Shown piece after piece: positions 9,422 through 17,211 of a stretch of DNA of 64,000 nt. The stretch's first letter is position 1. Each line of letters starts with the position of its first letter. Source of the stretch: Streptomyces cylindrosporus (GTDB taxonomy: Bacteria > Actinomycetota > Actinomycetes > Streptomycetales > Streptomycetaceae); NCBI RefSeq assembly GCF_022698165.1, contig NZ_JALDAY010000001.1, positions 620,001 to 684,000 of the forward strand. Reading direction: 5' to 3'. Under the pieces are notes generated by a model. That model saw only the letters and a list, made by a program, of their open reading frames with translations, ran no database searches and was not told where the DNA came from. Made by a program: the position numbers and the translations under genes.

Positions 9422-11470
9422 ATGGCAGGGGATGCGCCCGCGGTGACCGGGCACCGGCAGGAGGCACGGGACCCGCACGTGCCCAAGAACGTCCTCGTCT
9501 CGATCGGCGCCCTGCTGCTCGGGATGCTGCTCGCGGCCCTCGACCAGACGATCGTGTCGACCGCGCTGCCGACCATCGTCAGCGACCTCGGCGGCCTCGA
9601 ACACCTGTCGTGGGTCGTGACGGCGTATCTGCTGGCCTCGACCGCCGCGACCCCGCTGTGGGGCAAACTCGGCGACCAGTACGGGCGCAAGCGGCTGTTC
9701 CAGATCGCCATCGTGATCTTCCTCATCGGCTCGGCGCTGTGCGGAATGGCCCAGAACATGGGCGAGTTGATCGCCTTCCGGGCTCTTCAGGGCCTGGGCG
9801 GCGGCGGGTTGATGGTGCTGTCCATGGCGATCGTGGGGGACGTCGTCCCGCCGCGTGAACGCGGGCGCTACCAGGGGCTGTTCGGGGCCGTGTTCGGCGC
9901 GACCAGTGTGCTCGGGCCGTTGCTCGGCGGGCTGTTCACCGAGCATCTGAGCTGGCGCTGGGTCTTCTACGTCAACCTGCCCGTCGGCGTCGTCGCGCTC
10001 GCCGTGATCGCCACGGTCCTGCGCATCCCGCGCAAGAGCACCCGGCACGTCATCGACTACCTCGGCACCTTCCTCATCGCCTCCGTCGCCACCTGCCTGG
10101 TCCTCGTCGCGTCCCTGGGCGGGACCACCTGGGGCTGGGGCTCGCCGCAGATCGTCGGGCTCGCCGTGCTGGGCGTCGTACTCGCCGCCGTGTTCGTGCT
10201 CGTCGAGCGCCGGGCCGCCGAACCCGTCCTCCCGCTCAAGCTGTTCACCATCCGCACCTTCACGCTCTCCGCCGTCATCAGCTTCATCGTCGGCTTCGCG
10301 ATGTTCGGCGCGATGACCTATCTGCCGACCTTCCTCCAGGTCGTCCAGGGCGTCTCGCCGACCATGTCCGGCGTGCACATGCTGCCGATGGTCTTCGGCA
10401 TGCTGATCTCCTCCACCGCCTCCGGCCAGATCGTCAGCCGGACGGGGAGGTGGAAGGTGTTCCCCGTCGCGGGGACCGGTGTCACCGCGCTCGGCCTGCT
10501 CCTCCTGCACCAGCTCGACGAGCACAGCTCCACCGCCGAGATGAGCACCTACTTCTTCGTCTTCGGCCTCGGACTCGGCCTGGTCATGCAGGTGTTGGTG
10601 CTCATCGTGCAGAACGCCGTCTCGTACGAGGACCTCGGCGTCGCCACCTCCGGCGCGACCTTCTTCCGCTCGATCGGCGCCTCCTTCGGCGTGGCGATCT
10701 TCGGCACGGTCTTCGCGAGCCGCCTCGGCGACAAGCTGGCGGACGCCTTCCGGGGCGTCCGGCTCCCGGCCGGCTTCTCGGCGGACACGCTCAAGTCCGA
10801 CCCGCGCGGCATCGGTTCACTCCCACCCGCCCTGCGCGCACCCGCCCTGCACGCGTACGCGCAGTCCATCACCGACGTCTTCCTGTACGCCGCCCCCGTC
10901 GCCCTCCTCGGCTTCGTACTGGCGTGGTTCCTGAAGGAGGACCGGCTGCGCGGCTCCGTCACCGCGCCCGACCTCACCGAGACGCTCGCCAGCAACCCCG
11001 TCGAGCGGTCCTCCTACGACGAGGTGTGCCGCGCGCTGTCGCTGCTCGGCACCCGGGAGGGCCGCCGCGAGATCTACCGGAAGATCACCGAGCGGGCGGG
11101 CTACGACCTTCTGCCGGGCGCCAGTTGGCTGCTGCTGCGGATGAAGAAGTACGGCTGGGTCGAACCCGGCGTCCTCGCCGAGCGCAGCGCCGTCCCGCTG
11201 AACGTCATCCTCGCCGCCGCCCGGCAGGTCGAGGAACGCCGGCTCGCGGTCCGCGAAGGCCTCGACCTCGTACTGACCGACACCGGACGCGAGGTCGCCG
11301 AACGTCTCGCGCTGGCCCGCGAGGAGTCCCTGGCGGAACTGCTGGGCGACTGGTGGGGCCCGGACCGCCCCACCGATCTCGCCCAGCTGGTACGGCGGTT
11401 GAACGACGAGCTGTGCGGCTCGGAGAAGGAGCAGCCGCAGGACAACGGGCCGGTGGCCAGGCCGAGTTGA
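9422..11470 (+). CDS. EmrB/QacA-type MFS multidrug transporter with C-terminal winged-helix-like domain
   Basis: 682 residues, longer than the usual 480-520. Residues 20-500 form a 14-helix DHA2 proton antiporter: LDQTIVSTALPTI in helix 1 and GKLGDQYGRKR in the first cytoplasmic loop. The last 180 residues are soluble and predicted cytoplasmic. They include DEVCRALSLLG, a helix-turn-helix-like stretch, and RRLAVREGLDLVLTDTGRE, which looks like a MarR wing. Start ATG 9422 has GGGAGG close upstream. The domain could sense substrate or partner proteins; being membrane-tethered, DNA binding is unproven. Confidence 0.85.
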   Translation: MAGDAPAVTGHRQEARDPHVPKNVLVSIGALLLGMLLAALDQTIVSTALPTIVSDLGGLEHLSWVVTAYLLASTAATPLWGKLGDQYGRKRLFQIAIVIFLIGSALCGMAQNMGELIAFRALQGLGGGGLMVLSMAIVGDVVPPRERGRYQGLFGAVFGATSVLGPLLGGLFTEHLSWRWVFYVNLPVGVVALAVIATVLRIPRKSTRHVIDYLGTFLIASVATCLVLVASLGGTTWGWGSPQIVGLAVLGVVLAAVFVLVERRAAEPVLPLKLFTIRTFTLSAVISFIVGFAMFGAMTYLPTFLQVVQGVSPTMSGVHMLPMVFGMLISSTASGQIVSRTGRWKVFPVAGTGVTALGLLLLHQLDEHSSTAEMSTYFFVFGLGLGLVMQVLVLIVQNAVSYEDLGVATSGATFFRSIGASFGVAIFGTVFASRLGDKLADAFRGVRLPAGFSADTLKSDPRGIGSLPPALRAPALHAYAQSITDVFLYAAPVALLGFVLAWFLKEDRLRGSVTAPDLTETLASNPVERSSYDEVCRALSLLGTREGRREIYRKITERAGYDLLPGASWLLLRMKKYGWVEPGVLAERSAVPLNVILAAARQVEERRLAVREGLDLVLTDTGREVAERLALAREESLAELLGDWWGPDRPTDLAQLVRRLNDELCGSEKEQPQDNGPVARPS

Positions 11471-11501
11471 GCAGGACCGGACCCAGCCCCTCGGCTGGGG
11501 A

Positions 11502-11999
11502 TCAGTCCAGCAGGTCCTTGCGGAACCAGTGCTCGGCGTACTTGTCGTCGTTGTGCGGCCCGGTCTCCGTGTAGCCGAGGCGGGCGTACAGGGTGCGGGC
11601 CTCCACCAGGTCGCTGCGGGTGTCGAGGACCAGTCGGCGGGCGCCCAGGTCGCGGGCGGCGGCCTCGGCGGCGCGTACGAGGAGCGGGGCGCCGCCCTCC
11701 CCGCGCATCTCCTCGTACACGAACACCCGGGTCAGCTCGGCGGTGTCGGCGTCCAGCAGCCGTACGCCCGCGCTGCCGGCCGGCTCACCGTCGTACCGCG
11801 CGACCAGCAACTGGCCGGAAGGCGGGGCGAGTTCCTCCCCGCGCGCGGCGGTGATCTCGCGCTCCAGCTCGGCCGGGTCGGTCCGGCGGCCCTCGTGCAG
11901 GAGGTACCAGCGGTCGCTGACCTCCGTGTAGTACGCCCGCCACAGGGCGGCGGCCGTGGGGGAGGCGACGGGTTCCGGGGCGACGGTCCAGTTGGTCAT
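11502..11999 (-). CDS. GNAT family N-acetyltransferase
   Basis: 165 residues. Acetyl-CoA loop VYEEMRGEGGAPLLVRAAEA (about 100-119) and the following LVLDTRSDLVEARTLYARLGY helix are typical of GNAT enzymes. It ends with the GY..TGPHNDDKYAEHWF motif common in streptomycete acetyltransferases. The acceptor is unknown. The start ATG at 11999 is chosen because homology begins there. It is divergent from the WYL regulator 85 bp away and could share its promoter region. Confidence 0.8.
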   Translation of the reverse strand: MTNWTVAPEPVASPTAAALWRAYYTEVSDRWYLLHEGRRTDPAELEREITAARGEELAPPSGQLLVARYDGEPAGSAGVRLLDADTAELTRVFVYEEMRGEGGAPLLVRAAEAAARDLGARRLVLDTRSDLVEARTLYARLGYTETGPHNDDKYAEHWFRKDLLD

Positions 12000-12084
12000 C
12001 GGGTCATTCTGCGGAGACGGCGTGCGGGGCGCGCAACCGAATATGCGTGACCCGTCCGGTGGGGAATTCCGCAGACTGGTCGCT

Positions 12085-12804
12085 ATGAACCGCACCGATC
12101 GGCTCTACGCCCTGGTGGAGGAACTCCGTGCCGCCGCGCCCCGGCCGCGCAGCGCCCGTACGCTCGCCGCCCGCTTCGAGGTGAGCGTGCGCACCATCGA
12201 GCGGGACCTGGCGGCGCTCCAGCAGTCCGGCGTGCCGGTGTACGCCGAGCCGGGCCGGCGCGGCGGCTACGCCCTGGACCGGCAGCGGACCCTGCCGCCG
12301 CTCACCATCACGCCCGCCGAGGCCACCGCGCTCGCGGTCGGACTGCACGCGCTGGCGGGGACGCCGTTCGCGGCGGACGCGCGCAGCGCGCTGCAGAAGG
12401 TGCTCGCGGTGATGCCGGAACGGGAGCGGGCGGCCGCCGCCGAGATGACCGGCCGGGTCCAGCTCCTCGTACCGCCGGCCCGGGCGGCGCGGCCCGCGGA
12501 GCCGGTCGTGCCGGCGCCGCTGCGGGAGGCGCTCACGGCCGGGCGGGTGCTGCGGCTGGAGTACACCGACGCGGAGGGCACGCCGACCACGCGCGAGGTC
12601 GAGCCGATCGCCTTCCTCGGCGGTGACGAGCACTGGTACCTGGCGGGCTGGTGCCGCCTGCGGGAGGCGCCGCGCGGGTTCCGGCTGGACCGGATACGGG
12701 CGGTACGGGCACTGGAGGAGCGGGTGCCGGAGCGGTCGGTGGACCTGGCCGAGCTGGACACGCTCGGGTCGGACCTGGTTCCGCTGGGCGAGTTCGGGGT
12801 GTGA
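12085..12804 (+). CDS. DeoR/YafY-type regulator with WYL domain
   Basis: 239 residues. The N-terminal winged helix (about 1-60) contains LAARFEVSVRTIERDLAALQ. The WYL-type effector domain (about 140-215) has DEHWYLAGWCRLREAPRGFR and DRIRAVRALEE. These proteins bind small ligands or nucleotides to control neighbouring genes. ATG 12085 is the first Met that matches the family. It is divergent from the GNAT gene and 100 bp upstream of an NTF2-like gene whose start codon lies in a palindrome, a possible target. Confidence 0.85.
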   Translation: MNRTDRLYALVEELRAAAPRPRSARTLAARFEVSVRTIERDLAALQQSGVPVYAEPGRRGGYALDRQRTLPPLTITPAEATALAVGLHALAGTPFAADARSALQKVLAVMPERERAAAAEMTGRVQLLVPPARAARPAEPVVPAPLREALTAGRVLRLEYTDAEGTPTTREVEPIAFLGGDEHWYLAGWCRLREAPRGFRLDRIRAVRALEERVPERSVDLAELDTLGSDLVPLGEFGV

Positions 12805-12898
12805 CGGCAATCACCGACATAGGGGTGTCGCGGGGGGAGGGGAGGCTGGTGGGAGATCGCCTGGGCGCCTGACCTGGGCGGACTCGTCAGGAAAGGTC

Positions 12899-12919
12899 AG
12901 TACTATGTCACATAGCACT
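12899..12919. promoter_or_regulatory. Palindrome over the start codon of the NTF2-like gene
   Basis: CTATG (12903-12907), TCA, CATAG (12911-12915) form a perfect inverted repeat, extended by GT and AC outside. The ATG of the following gene is inside the left arm, so a bound repressor would block initiation directly. The adjacent WYL regulator is the obvious candidate; inference only. Confidence 0.5.
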
Positions 12920-13315
12920 GCTGCTGTCGCCCCTCTCACCCCGGAAACCGGCACCGCCCTCGTGGCCCGCTGGACCACCCTCTGGAACGGCGACTACTCC
13001 ACCCCCGAAGCCTTCCTCGCCCCCGACTTCCGCATCCGCTTCGGCAGCAACCCCGAGGACTCCGGCACCGACGGCATCCGCGGCCCCGCCGCCATCGTCG
13101 AGATGATCGCCGGCCACCGCACCACTCACCCCGGCCGCCGTTACGCCGTCGACGGCACCCCCACCGTGGACCCCCTGCTCGGCCGCGTCGCCGCCTGCTG
13201 GCACGTGACCCGCCCCGACGGCACCCAGAAGAGCGGCATCGACCTGTTCGAGGTGGTGGACGGCCGCATAGCGACGGTGTGGTCGGTGACGGGGGTACGC
13301 AGGTTCGCGGCCTGA
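12905..13315 (+). CDS. SnoaL/NTF2-like protein
   Basis: 136 residues with the NTF2-fold pattern. An N-terminal helix has ARWTTLWNGDYSTPEAFLAPD. Then follow GPAAIVEMIAGHR and a beta-sheet ending FEVVDGRIATVWSVTG. Members are small isomerases, cyclases or ligand-binding proteins. The polar cavity residues cannot be assigned here. GAAAGG precedes ATG 12905. It lies next to a WYL regulator and ends 3 bp before the convergent methyltransferase gene. Confidence 0.75.
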   Translation: MSHSTAAVAPLTPETGTALVARWTTLWNGDYSTPEAFLAPDFRIRFGSNPEDSGTDGIRGPAAIVEMIAGHRTTHPGRRYAVDGTPTVDPLLGRVAACWHVTRPDGTQKSGIDLFEVVDGRIATVWSVTGVRRFAA

Positions 13316-13318
13316 GCG

Positions 13319-14065
13319 TCACGCCCCCAGCGCGACGAGGCGATACAGCGGATCCGGGCGGGGCGTGTCCGGGCCGGGCAGTGCGGCGAGCCCCCGCACC
13401 AGCCCCGTCACCTCCTCCGAGCCGGCCTCCGCGCACCACGGGATCCGGCCCGCCTCGATCACCTCCCCCCATCGGCGTGGGCTGCGGCCCTGGCCGGTGC
13501 CGGCGAAGACCGTCTCGCCGACGAGGTCCAGGCCGTGCCCGGCGGCCCGGGCGAGCAGCCGGGCGGAGTGGTCGGGCACGTGCGGCGCGTGTCGGTGGCG
13601 CAGTTCCGCCGTGAGCCGGGCTACATCGCTGTCCTCGGCGAAGTACGCGTCGTCCTTGTCGACGGTGGTGATCAGCCGCCCGCCCGGCCGCAGCACCCTG
13701 GCCGCCTCGGCCAGCACCGCGGCCGGGTCGGGCAGCAGGTGCAGCAGCCAGACGAGTACGACGGCGTCCACGCTGTCCGTCGCGACCGGCAGCCGCGTGG
13801 CGTCGCCGCACACCACGCCGCCCGCCACCCGCCGGGCGGCCACGCCGAGCATCCCGGGGGAGCGGTCGACGCCGAGTACCGTGCGGTCCGGGCGGAGCAG
13901 CCTCCTGGTCACGATGCCCGTGCCGCAGCCGACGTCCAGCAGCCTGCACGGACCCGGCGGCAGCAACCGTTCCAGGGCGTCCGCCGCGGCCCCGGCCCGC
14001 GCCTCGCCGCCGCGCGAGGCGTCGTACTCCCGCGCCTCACCGTCGTAGTCGAGCATCTGTGGCAT
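13319..14065 (-). CDS. Class I SAM-dependent methyltransferase
   Basis: 248 residues. The SAM-binding motif I is LLDVGCGTGIVTRRLL (near 42), then VLGVDRSPGML (motif II), GDATRLPVATDSVDAVV (motif III) and LRPGGRLITTVDK (post-motif). It resembles UbiE/Methyltransf_11 enzymes. The ATG at 14065 has AAGGGA upstream, although the frame is open much further. The substrate is unknown. It is divergent from a membrane protein gene. Confidence 0.85.
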   Translation of the reverse strand: MPQMLDYDGEAREYDASRGGEARAGAAADALERLLPPGPCRLLDVGCGTGIVTRRLLRPDRTVLGVDRSPGMLGVAARRVAGGVVCGDATRLPVATDSVDAVVLVWLLHLLPDPAAVLAEAARVLRPGGRLITTVDKDDAYFAEDSDVARLTAELRHRHAPHVPDHSARLLARAAGHGLDLVGETVFAGTGQGRSPRRWGEVIEAGRIPWCAEAGSEEVTGLVRGLAALPGPDTPRPDPLYRLVALGA

Positions 14066-14197
14066 CTGTCGTCCCTTCCCGTGCCCTTCCCGTGCCTGGA
14101 ACAGCCCGCACACCCCCGCCGACGCAGTTTGGGCGGGGGCTGCCTGGCAACCCGGTGGGGGAACCGGCCCGTTGGGCCGACCCACCGGAAGGCACCC

Positions 14198-14884
14198 ATG
14201 TCCACAGGCATGATCATTGCTCTGATCGTGATCGTGGCGGTCGTGGCCCTCGTCGCGGCCGCCTTCGCCCTGCGTGCCCGGGGCCCGCGCGGCGGCCGGG
14301 ACCTCAAGCGCCGATTCGGACCCGAGTACGACCGGACGCTGGCCCGGCACGACGGGGACGCCAAGGCCGCCGAGCGTGAACTGGCCGAGCGGGTGGAGCG
14401 GCACGGGTCGCTCCGCCGGCGCCCGCTCGACGCCGGGCAGCGTCAGGAGTTCGAGCAGCGCTGGGCGGCCGCGCAGGAGCGGTTCGTCGACTCGCCGCGG
14501 GAGGCCGTGGCCGACGCGGACCGGCTGCTCGCCGAGCTCGCCGCCGCGCGCGGTTTCCCGGACGGCGGCCAGTACGAGGAGCAGCTCTCCGCGCTCTCCG
14601 TTCACCACGCCCACCACGTCCACGGCTACCGGCACGTCCACCGCGTCGCACGCGTCGGCGTGAGCGGGACGGACGGCGACCGGGCGGACACGGAGGAGCT
14701 GCGGGAGGCCATGGTCGAGGCCCGCGCCCTCTTCGAGGACCTCACGGCCCCGAACCGCCACGACGGTCGCGACGGCCAGGACGAAGGCTCCAGGGCACCC
14801 GCCGCCACCCGCACCGACGGCCACAAGGAGAGCCGCGGCCATCTGCCGTGGGCCCTCAACCGACGTCACGCGAAGGGGAGTTGA
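14198..14884 (+). CDS. Membrane-anchored protein, paralogous to the next gene
   Basis: 228 residues. One N-terminal membrane helix (MIIALIVIVAVVALVAAAFAL, cut here after about residue 24) is followed by a long charged helical domain facing the cytoplasm or wall. Residues near 90-120 carry the motif ERFVDSPREAVADADRLL. A His-rich segment (HHAHHVHGYRHVHR) lies near 145-158. The downstream gene shares the central motif. Its function is unknown. ATG 14198 has GGAAGG upstream; the two genes are 5 bp apart and clearly an operon. Confidence 0.65.
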   Translation: MSTGMIIALIVIVAVVALVAAAFALRARGPRGGRDLKRRFGPEYDRTLARHDGDAKAAERELAERVERHGSLRRRPLDAGQRQEFEQRWAAAQERFVDSPREAVADADRLLAELAAARGFPDGGQYEEQLSALSVHHAHHVHGYRHVHRVARVGVSGTDGDRADTEELREAMVEARALFEDLTAPNRHDGRDGQDEGSRAPAATRTDGHKESRGHLPWALNRRHAKGS

Positions 14885-14889
14885 GTGAC

Positions 14890-15576
14890 ATGACGGACAT
14901 GACGACCGGCCCCGCGGGGCCGGGCAGGCACAGCGACGACGACAAGGGGAGCGGGCGGACGGTGGCACCGACGCCCTCCGAGGCGACCGAGGACGAGACC
15001 ACCACCGGCACCACCACCGGCAAGGGCACAGGCGCCCGCACCGGCGCGTCCATCACGCCCGAGGAAGCCGCCGACAGGGGCACCGGCCGCCCGGTGGCCC
15101 CCACACCGCCCGAGGCGGCCGACGGGCCCACCGGCAGGACCGGAACCGCCGGCACACCCACCGCCACCGGCCAGGGTTCCACCGGCCGCACCATCACCCC
15201 GACCCCACCCGAGGTGACCGAAGAAGCCGCCACCTCCGGCAGCGGTCCCGGCACCGGCACCCACTCCGCCACCCGCGACGGCAGCCGCCCCGTTGCCCGT
15301 CTCCTCCCGCACGACGAGTGCGACAAGCTGGAGCTGCGGCTGCGCAACGCCGTGTCCGGGTTCGTCGACGGGCCCCAGGACGCCGTCCGGGAGGCCGACC
15401 AGGTCGTCGAGGAGATCGCCGGCCGCTTCGCCGAGGCGGTCACCCGGCGCCGGCGCGCCCTGCGCACCTCCTGGCAGGACGGCAACCGCTCCGCACCCGA
15501 ACACCCCGACACCGAGCAACTCCGCCTGGCCCTGCGGGACTACCGTGAGCTGGCCGAGCGGCTGCTGCACAGCTGA
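14890..15576 (+). CDS. Hypothetical protein with threefold repeated linker and shared C-terminal domain
   Basis: 228 residues, soluble. The first 135 residues are low-complexity Thr/Pro/Gly. They contain three variants of a repeated motif: GRTVAPTPSEATED, GRPVAPTPPEAADG and GRTITPTPPEVTEE. The C-terminal helical domain (about 150-228) includes VSGFVDGPQDAVREADQVVE, clearly related to the ERFVDSPREAVADADRLL motif of the upstream protein. AAGGGGAG lies 10 nt before ATG 14890. No enzymatic signature is seen; a structural or protein-binding role alongside the upstream anchored paralogue is likely. Confidence 0.65.
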   Translation: MTDMTTGPAGPGRHSDDDKGSGRTVAPTPSEATEDETTTGTTTGKGTGARTGASITPEEAADRGTGRPVAPTPPEAADGPTGRTGTAGTPTATGQGSTGRTITPTPPEVTEEAATSGSGPGTGTHSATRDGSRPVARLLPHDECDKLELRLRNAVSGFVDGPQDAVREADQVVEEIAGRFAEAVTRRRRALRTSWQDGNRSAPEHPDTEQLRLALRDYRELAERLLHS

Positions 15577-15594
15577 CCCACCCCGCTAGGACGC

Positions 15595-16002
15595 TTACGA
15601 CGCCGACCGCCGCTCGCGCCACTCCCGTACGACCTCCTCGACGTCGTACGGCTTCATCCCGAGCGGCGGACCCGGCGGCGGTTTGAACATCATGTCGCGG
15701 ATCTTGACGTTCACGTCGGTGACGATCTTCCGGGCGATCCGCTCCGAGGGCGCCGCGTACGCCGCGGTCAGCGCGTCCTCGGCCTCCTTGCGCAGGGCCA
15801 GCGTCGGCGGCAGCACCGACAGCCCCTCGCGGGCCATCTTCTGCTTGATCCACCACAGTTCGTCGTACGTGGTGTCGGTGCCGGCGGGCAACGGCTTGCC
15901 CGCACCCGACAGTTGGGTGAACTCCCCGCGCGCCTCGGCGTCCCGGATCTGCTTGTCGACCCAGGACTCCCACGCGACACCCGGTGGCTTTCGCTCGGTC
16001 AT
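15595..16002 (-). CDS. DUF1992 (DnaJ homologue subfamily C member 28-like) protein
   Basis: 135 residues. It starts with VAWESWVDKQIRDAEARGEF and contains LSGAGKPLPAGTDTTYDELWWIKQKM, matching the conserved DUF1992 domain (cut here at the family's G-x-G-K-P-L core). The domain is also found in DNAJC28, but no J-domain is present here. The role is unknown. GGAG precedes the ATG. It is convergent with the preceding operon and divergent from the FHA-like gene. Confidence 0.8.
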   Translation of the reverse strand: MTERKPPGVAWESWVDKQIRDAEARGEFTQLSGAGKPLPAGTDTTYDELWWIKQKMAREGLSVLPPTLALRKEAEDALTAAYAAPSERIARKIVTDVNVKIRDMMFKPPPGPPLGMKPYDVEEVVREWRERRSAS

Positions 16003-16083
16003 GACTCCATTGTGCCGGACGTGACCTGGCCGGGCGATTTATCATGCGGCGGCTGTGTAAGCACACTTCAAGAGGAGCAGCAC

Positions 16084-16473
16084 GTGCTCGAACTGACCAT
16101 GGCCACCGTGTCCGGGGAAGAGGGGGCCACGGCAGGCATGCAGATGGCCGACGCGCCCAGCGAGCCGGGCGCCGTGCTGCGGATGGGGCGGGACAAGTCC
16201 GTGTGCCGTCTGGTCTCGCCCGACGACTGGCTGTTCGTGTCGAGGGTCCATCTGGAGTTCCTGTGCGGCCCGGAGGGGACCTGGCAGGTGACCTGGCTGC
16301 GCGGCTCGCAGCCCGACCCGTCCTCCGAAGTCCGGCTCGTCGTCGGGGAGTACGCGCAGACGCTCGCCTACGGCGGCACGGTGGCGCTGCCCAGGGGCGG
16401 CAACGGCGAGATCGTCGTCCGCGACCGCACCGCCCCGCGCAGCGTCAACGTCGGCTTCTACCACGAGTTCTGA
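16084..16473 (+). CDS. FHA-like domain protein
   Basis: 129 residues, apparently a stand-alone forkhead-associated-like domain. The core GR-x-x-x-C and SRVHLEF elements appear as LRMGRDKSVCRL (near 35) and DDWLFVSRVHLEFLC (near 50). A beta-rich C-terminus ends RSVNVGFYHEF. FHA domains bind phosphothreonine peptides, so it may read Ser/Thr kinase signals. GTG 16084 has GAGGAG upstream at good spacing. No kinase is adjacent. Confidence 0.6.
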   Translation: MLELTMATVSGEEGATAGMQMADAPSEPGAVLRMGRDKSVCRLVSPDDWLFVSRVHLEFLCGPEGTWQVTWLRGSQPDPSSEVRLVVGEYAQTLAYGGTVALPRGGNGEIVVRDRTAPRSVNVGFYHEF

Positions 16474-16492
16474 GCACCGGGCTAAGCCAGGG

Positions 16493-17164
16493 CTACGCCA
16501 GCACGCGCGCCAGTGCGAAGCCGTCGTGGCCCTTGCTGCCCACCGTCTGCAGCGCCGTGCCGGTCAACCTCGGGTGGCTGCCGATCAGTTCGATCGCGGC
16601 CCGGCTGCCCAGCACGTCCGGCGAGGTGCTGTGGGCGTCGGCGACCCGGCCCTGCCGTACGACGTTGTCCACCACGATCAGGCTGCCCGCGCTGGTCAGG
16701 CGGAGCGCCCATTCCAGGTAATGCGGGTTGTTGCTCTTGTCGGCGTCGATGAAGACCAGGTCGAAGGGGGCCGGGTTCTCGTCGGCGAGCTTGGGCAGCG
16801 ACTCCAGGGCGGGGCCCACCCGCACCTGGACGAGCGCGTCGAGGCCCGCCCGCGCGATGTTGCGGGTGGCGACCTCGGCGTGCCTGGCGCTGTACTCCAG
16901 GGAGATCAGCCTGCCGTCCGCGGGCAGGGCGCGGGCCAGCCAGATGGTGCTGTAGCCGCCGAGGGTGCCGATCTCCAGGATGGTGCGGGCGCCCTGGATC
17001 TGCGCCAGGAGGTGCAGGAACTTGCCCTGGGACGGCGTGACGGCGACGTCCGGCAGCCCGGCCGCCGCACTGTCGCGCAGGGCCGCCTCCAGAGCCTCGT
17101 CGTTCGGTGCGAGGTGGGTGGTGAAGTAGTCGTCGACGTCGTCCCAAGCCTGAGACTCGCTCAT
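16493..17164 (-). CDS. O-methyltransferase (caffeoyl-CoA type)
   Basis: 223 residues. SAM-binding motif TILEIGTLGGYSTIWLARAL (near 61), then GRLISLEYSARHAEVA, FDLVFIDADKSNNPHYLEWA (metal-binding Asp) and LIVVDNVVRQGRV. These are diagnostic of the bacterial cation-dependent O-methyltransferase family, which methylates catechol-type hydroxyls. A strong TAGTTA-type palindrome lies 20 bp upstream of the ATG and probably controls it. Confidence 0.9.
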   Translation of the reverse strand: MSESQAWDDVDDYFTTHLAPNDEALEAALRDSAAAGLPDVAVTPSQGKFLHLLAQIQGARTILEIGTLGGYSTIWLARALPADGRLISLEYSARHAEVATRNIARAGLDALVQVRVGPALESLPKLADENPAPFDLVFIDADKSNNPHYLEWALRLTSAGSLIVVDNVVRQGRVADAHSTSPDVLGSRAAIELIGSHPRLTGTALQTVGSKGHDGFALARVLA

Positions 17165-17183
17165 TCACCTGTGCCTTTCGGAT

Positions 17184-17208
17184 GGCTAGTTAAAGCTTCT
17201 AACTAGCC
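17184..17208. promoter_or_regulatory. MarR-type palindromic operator
   Basis: Perfect 9-bp arms GGCTAGTTA (17184-17192) and TAACTAGCC (17200-17208) around AAGCTTC. The AGTTA-AAGCTT-TAACT layout resembles MarR/SlyA-family operators. It is immediately upstream of the O-methyltransferase start codon and after the DUF2330 gene. No MarR gene is adjacent, so the regulator is likely elsewhere. Confidence 0.65.
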
Positions 17209-17211
17209 AGG

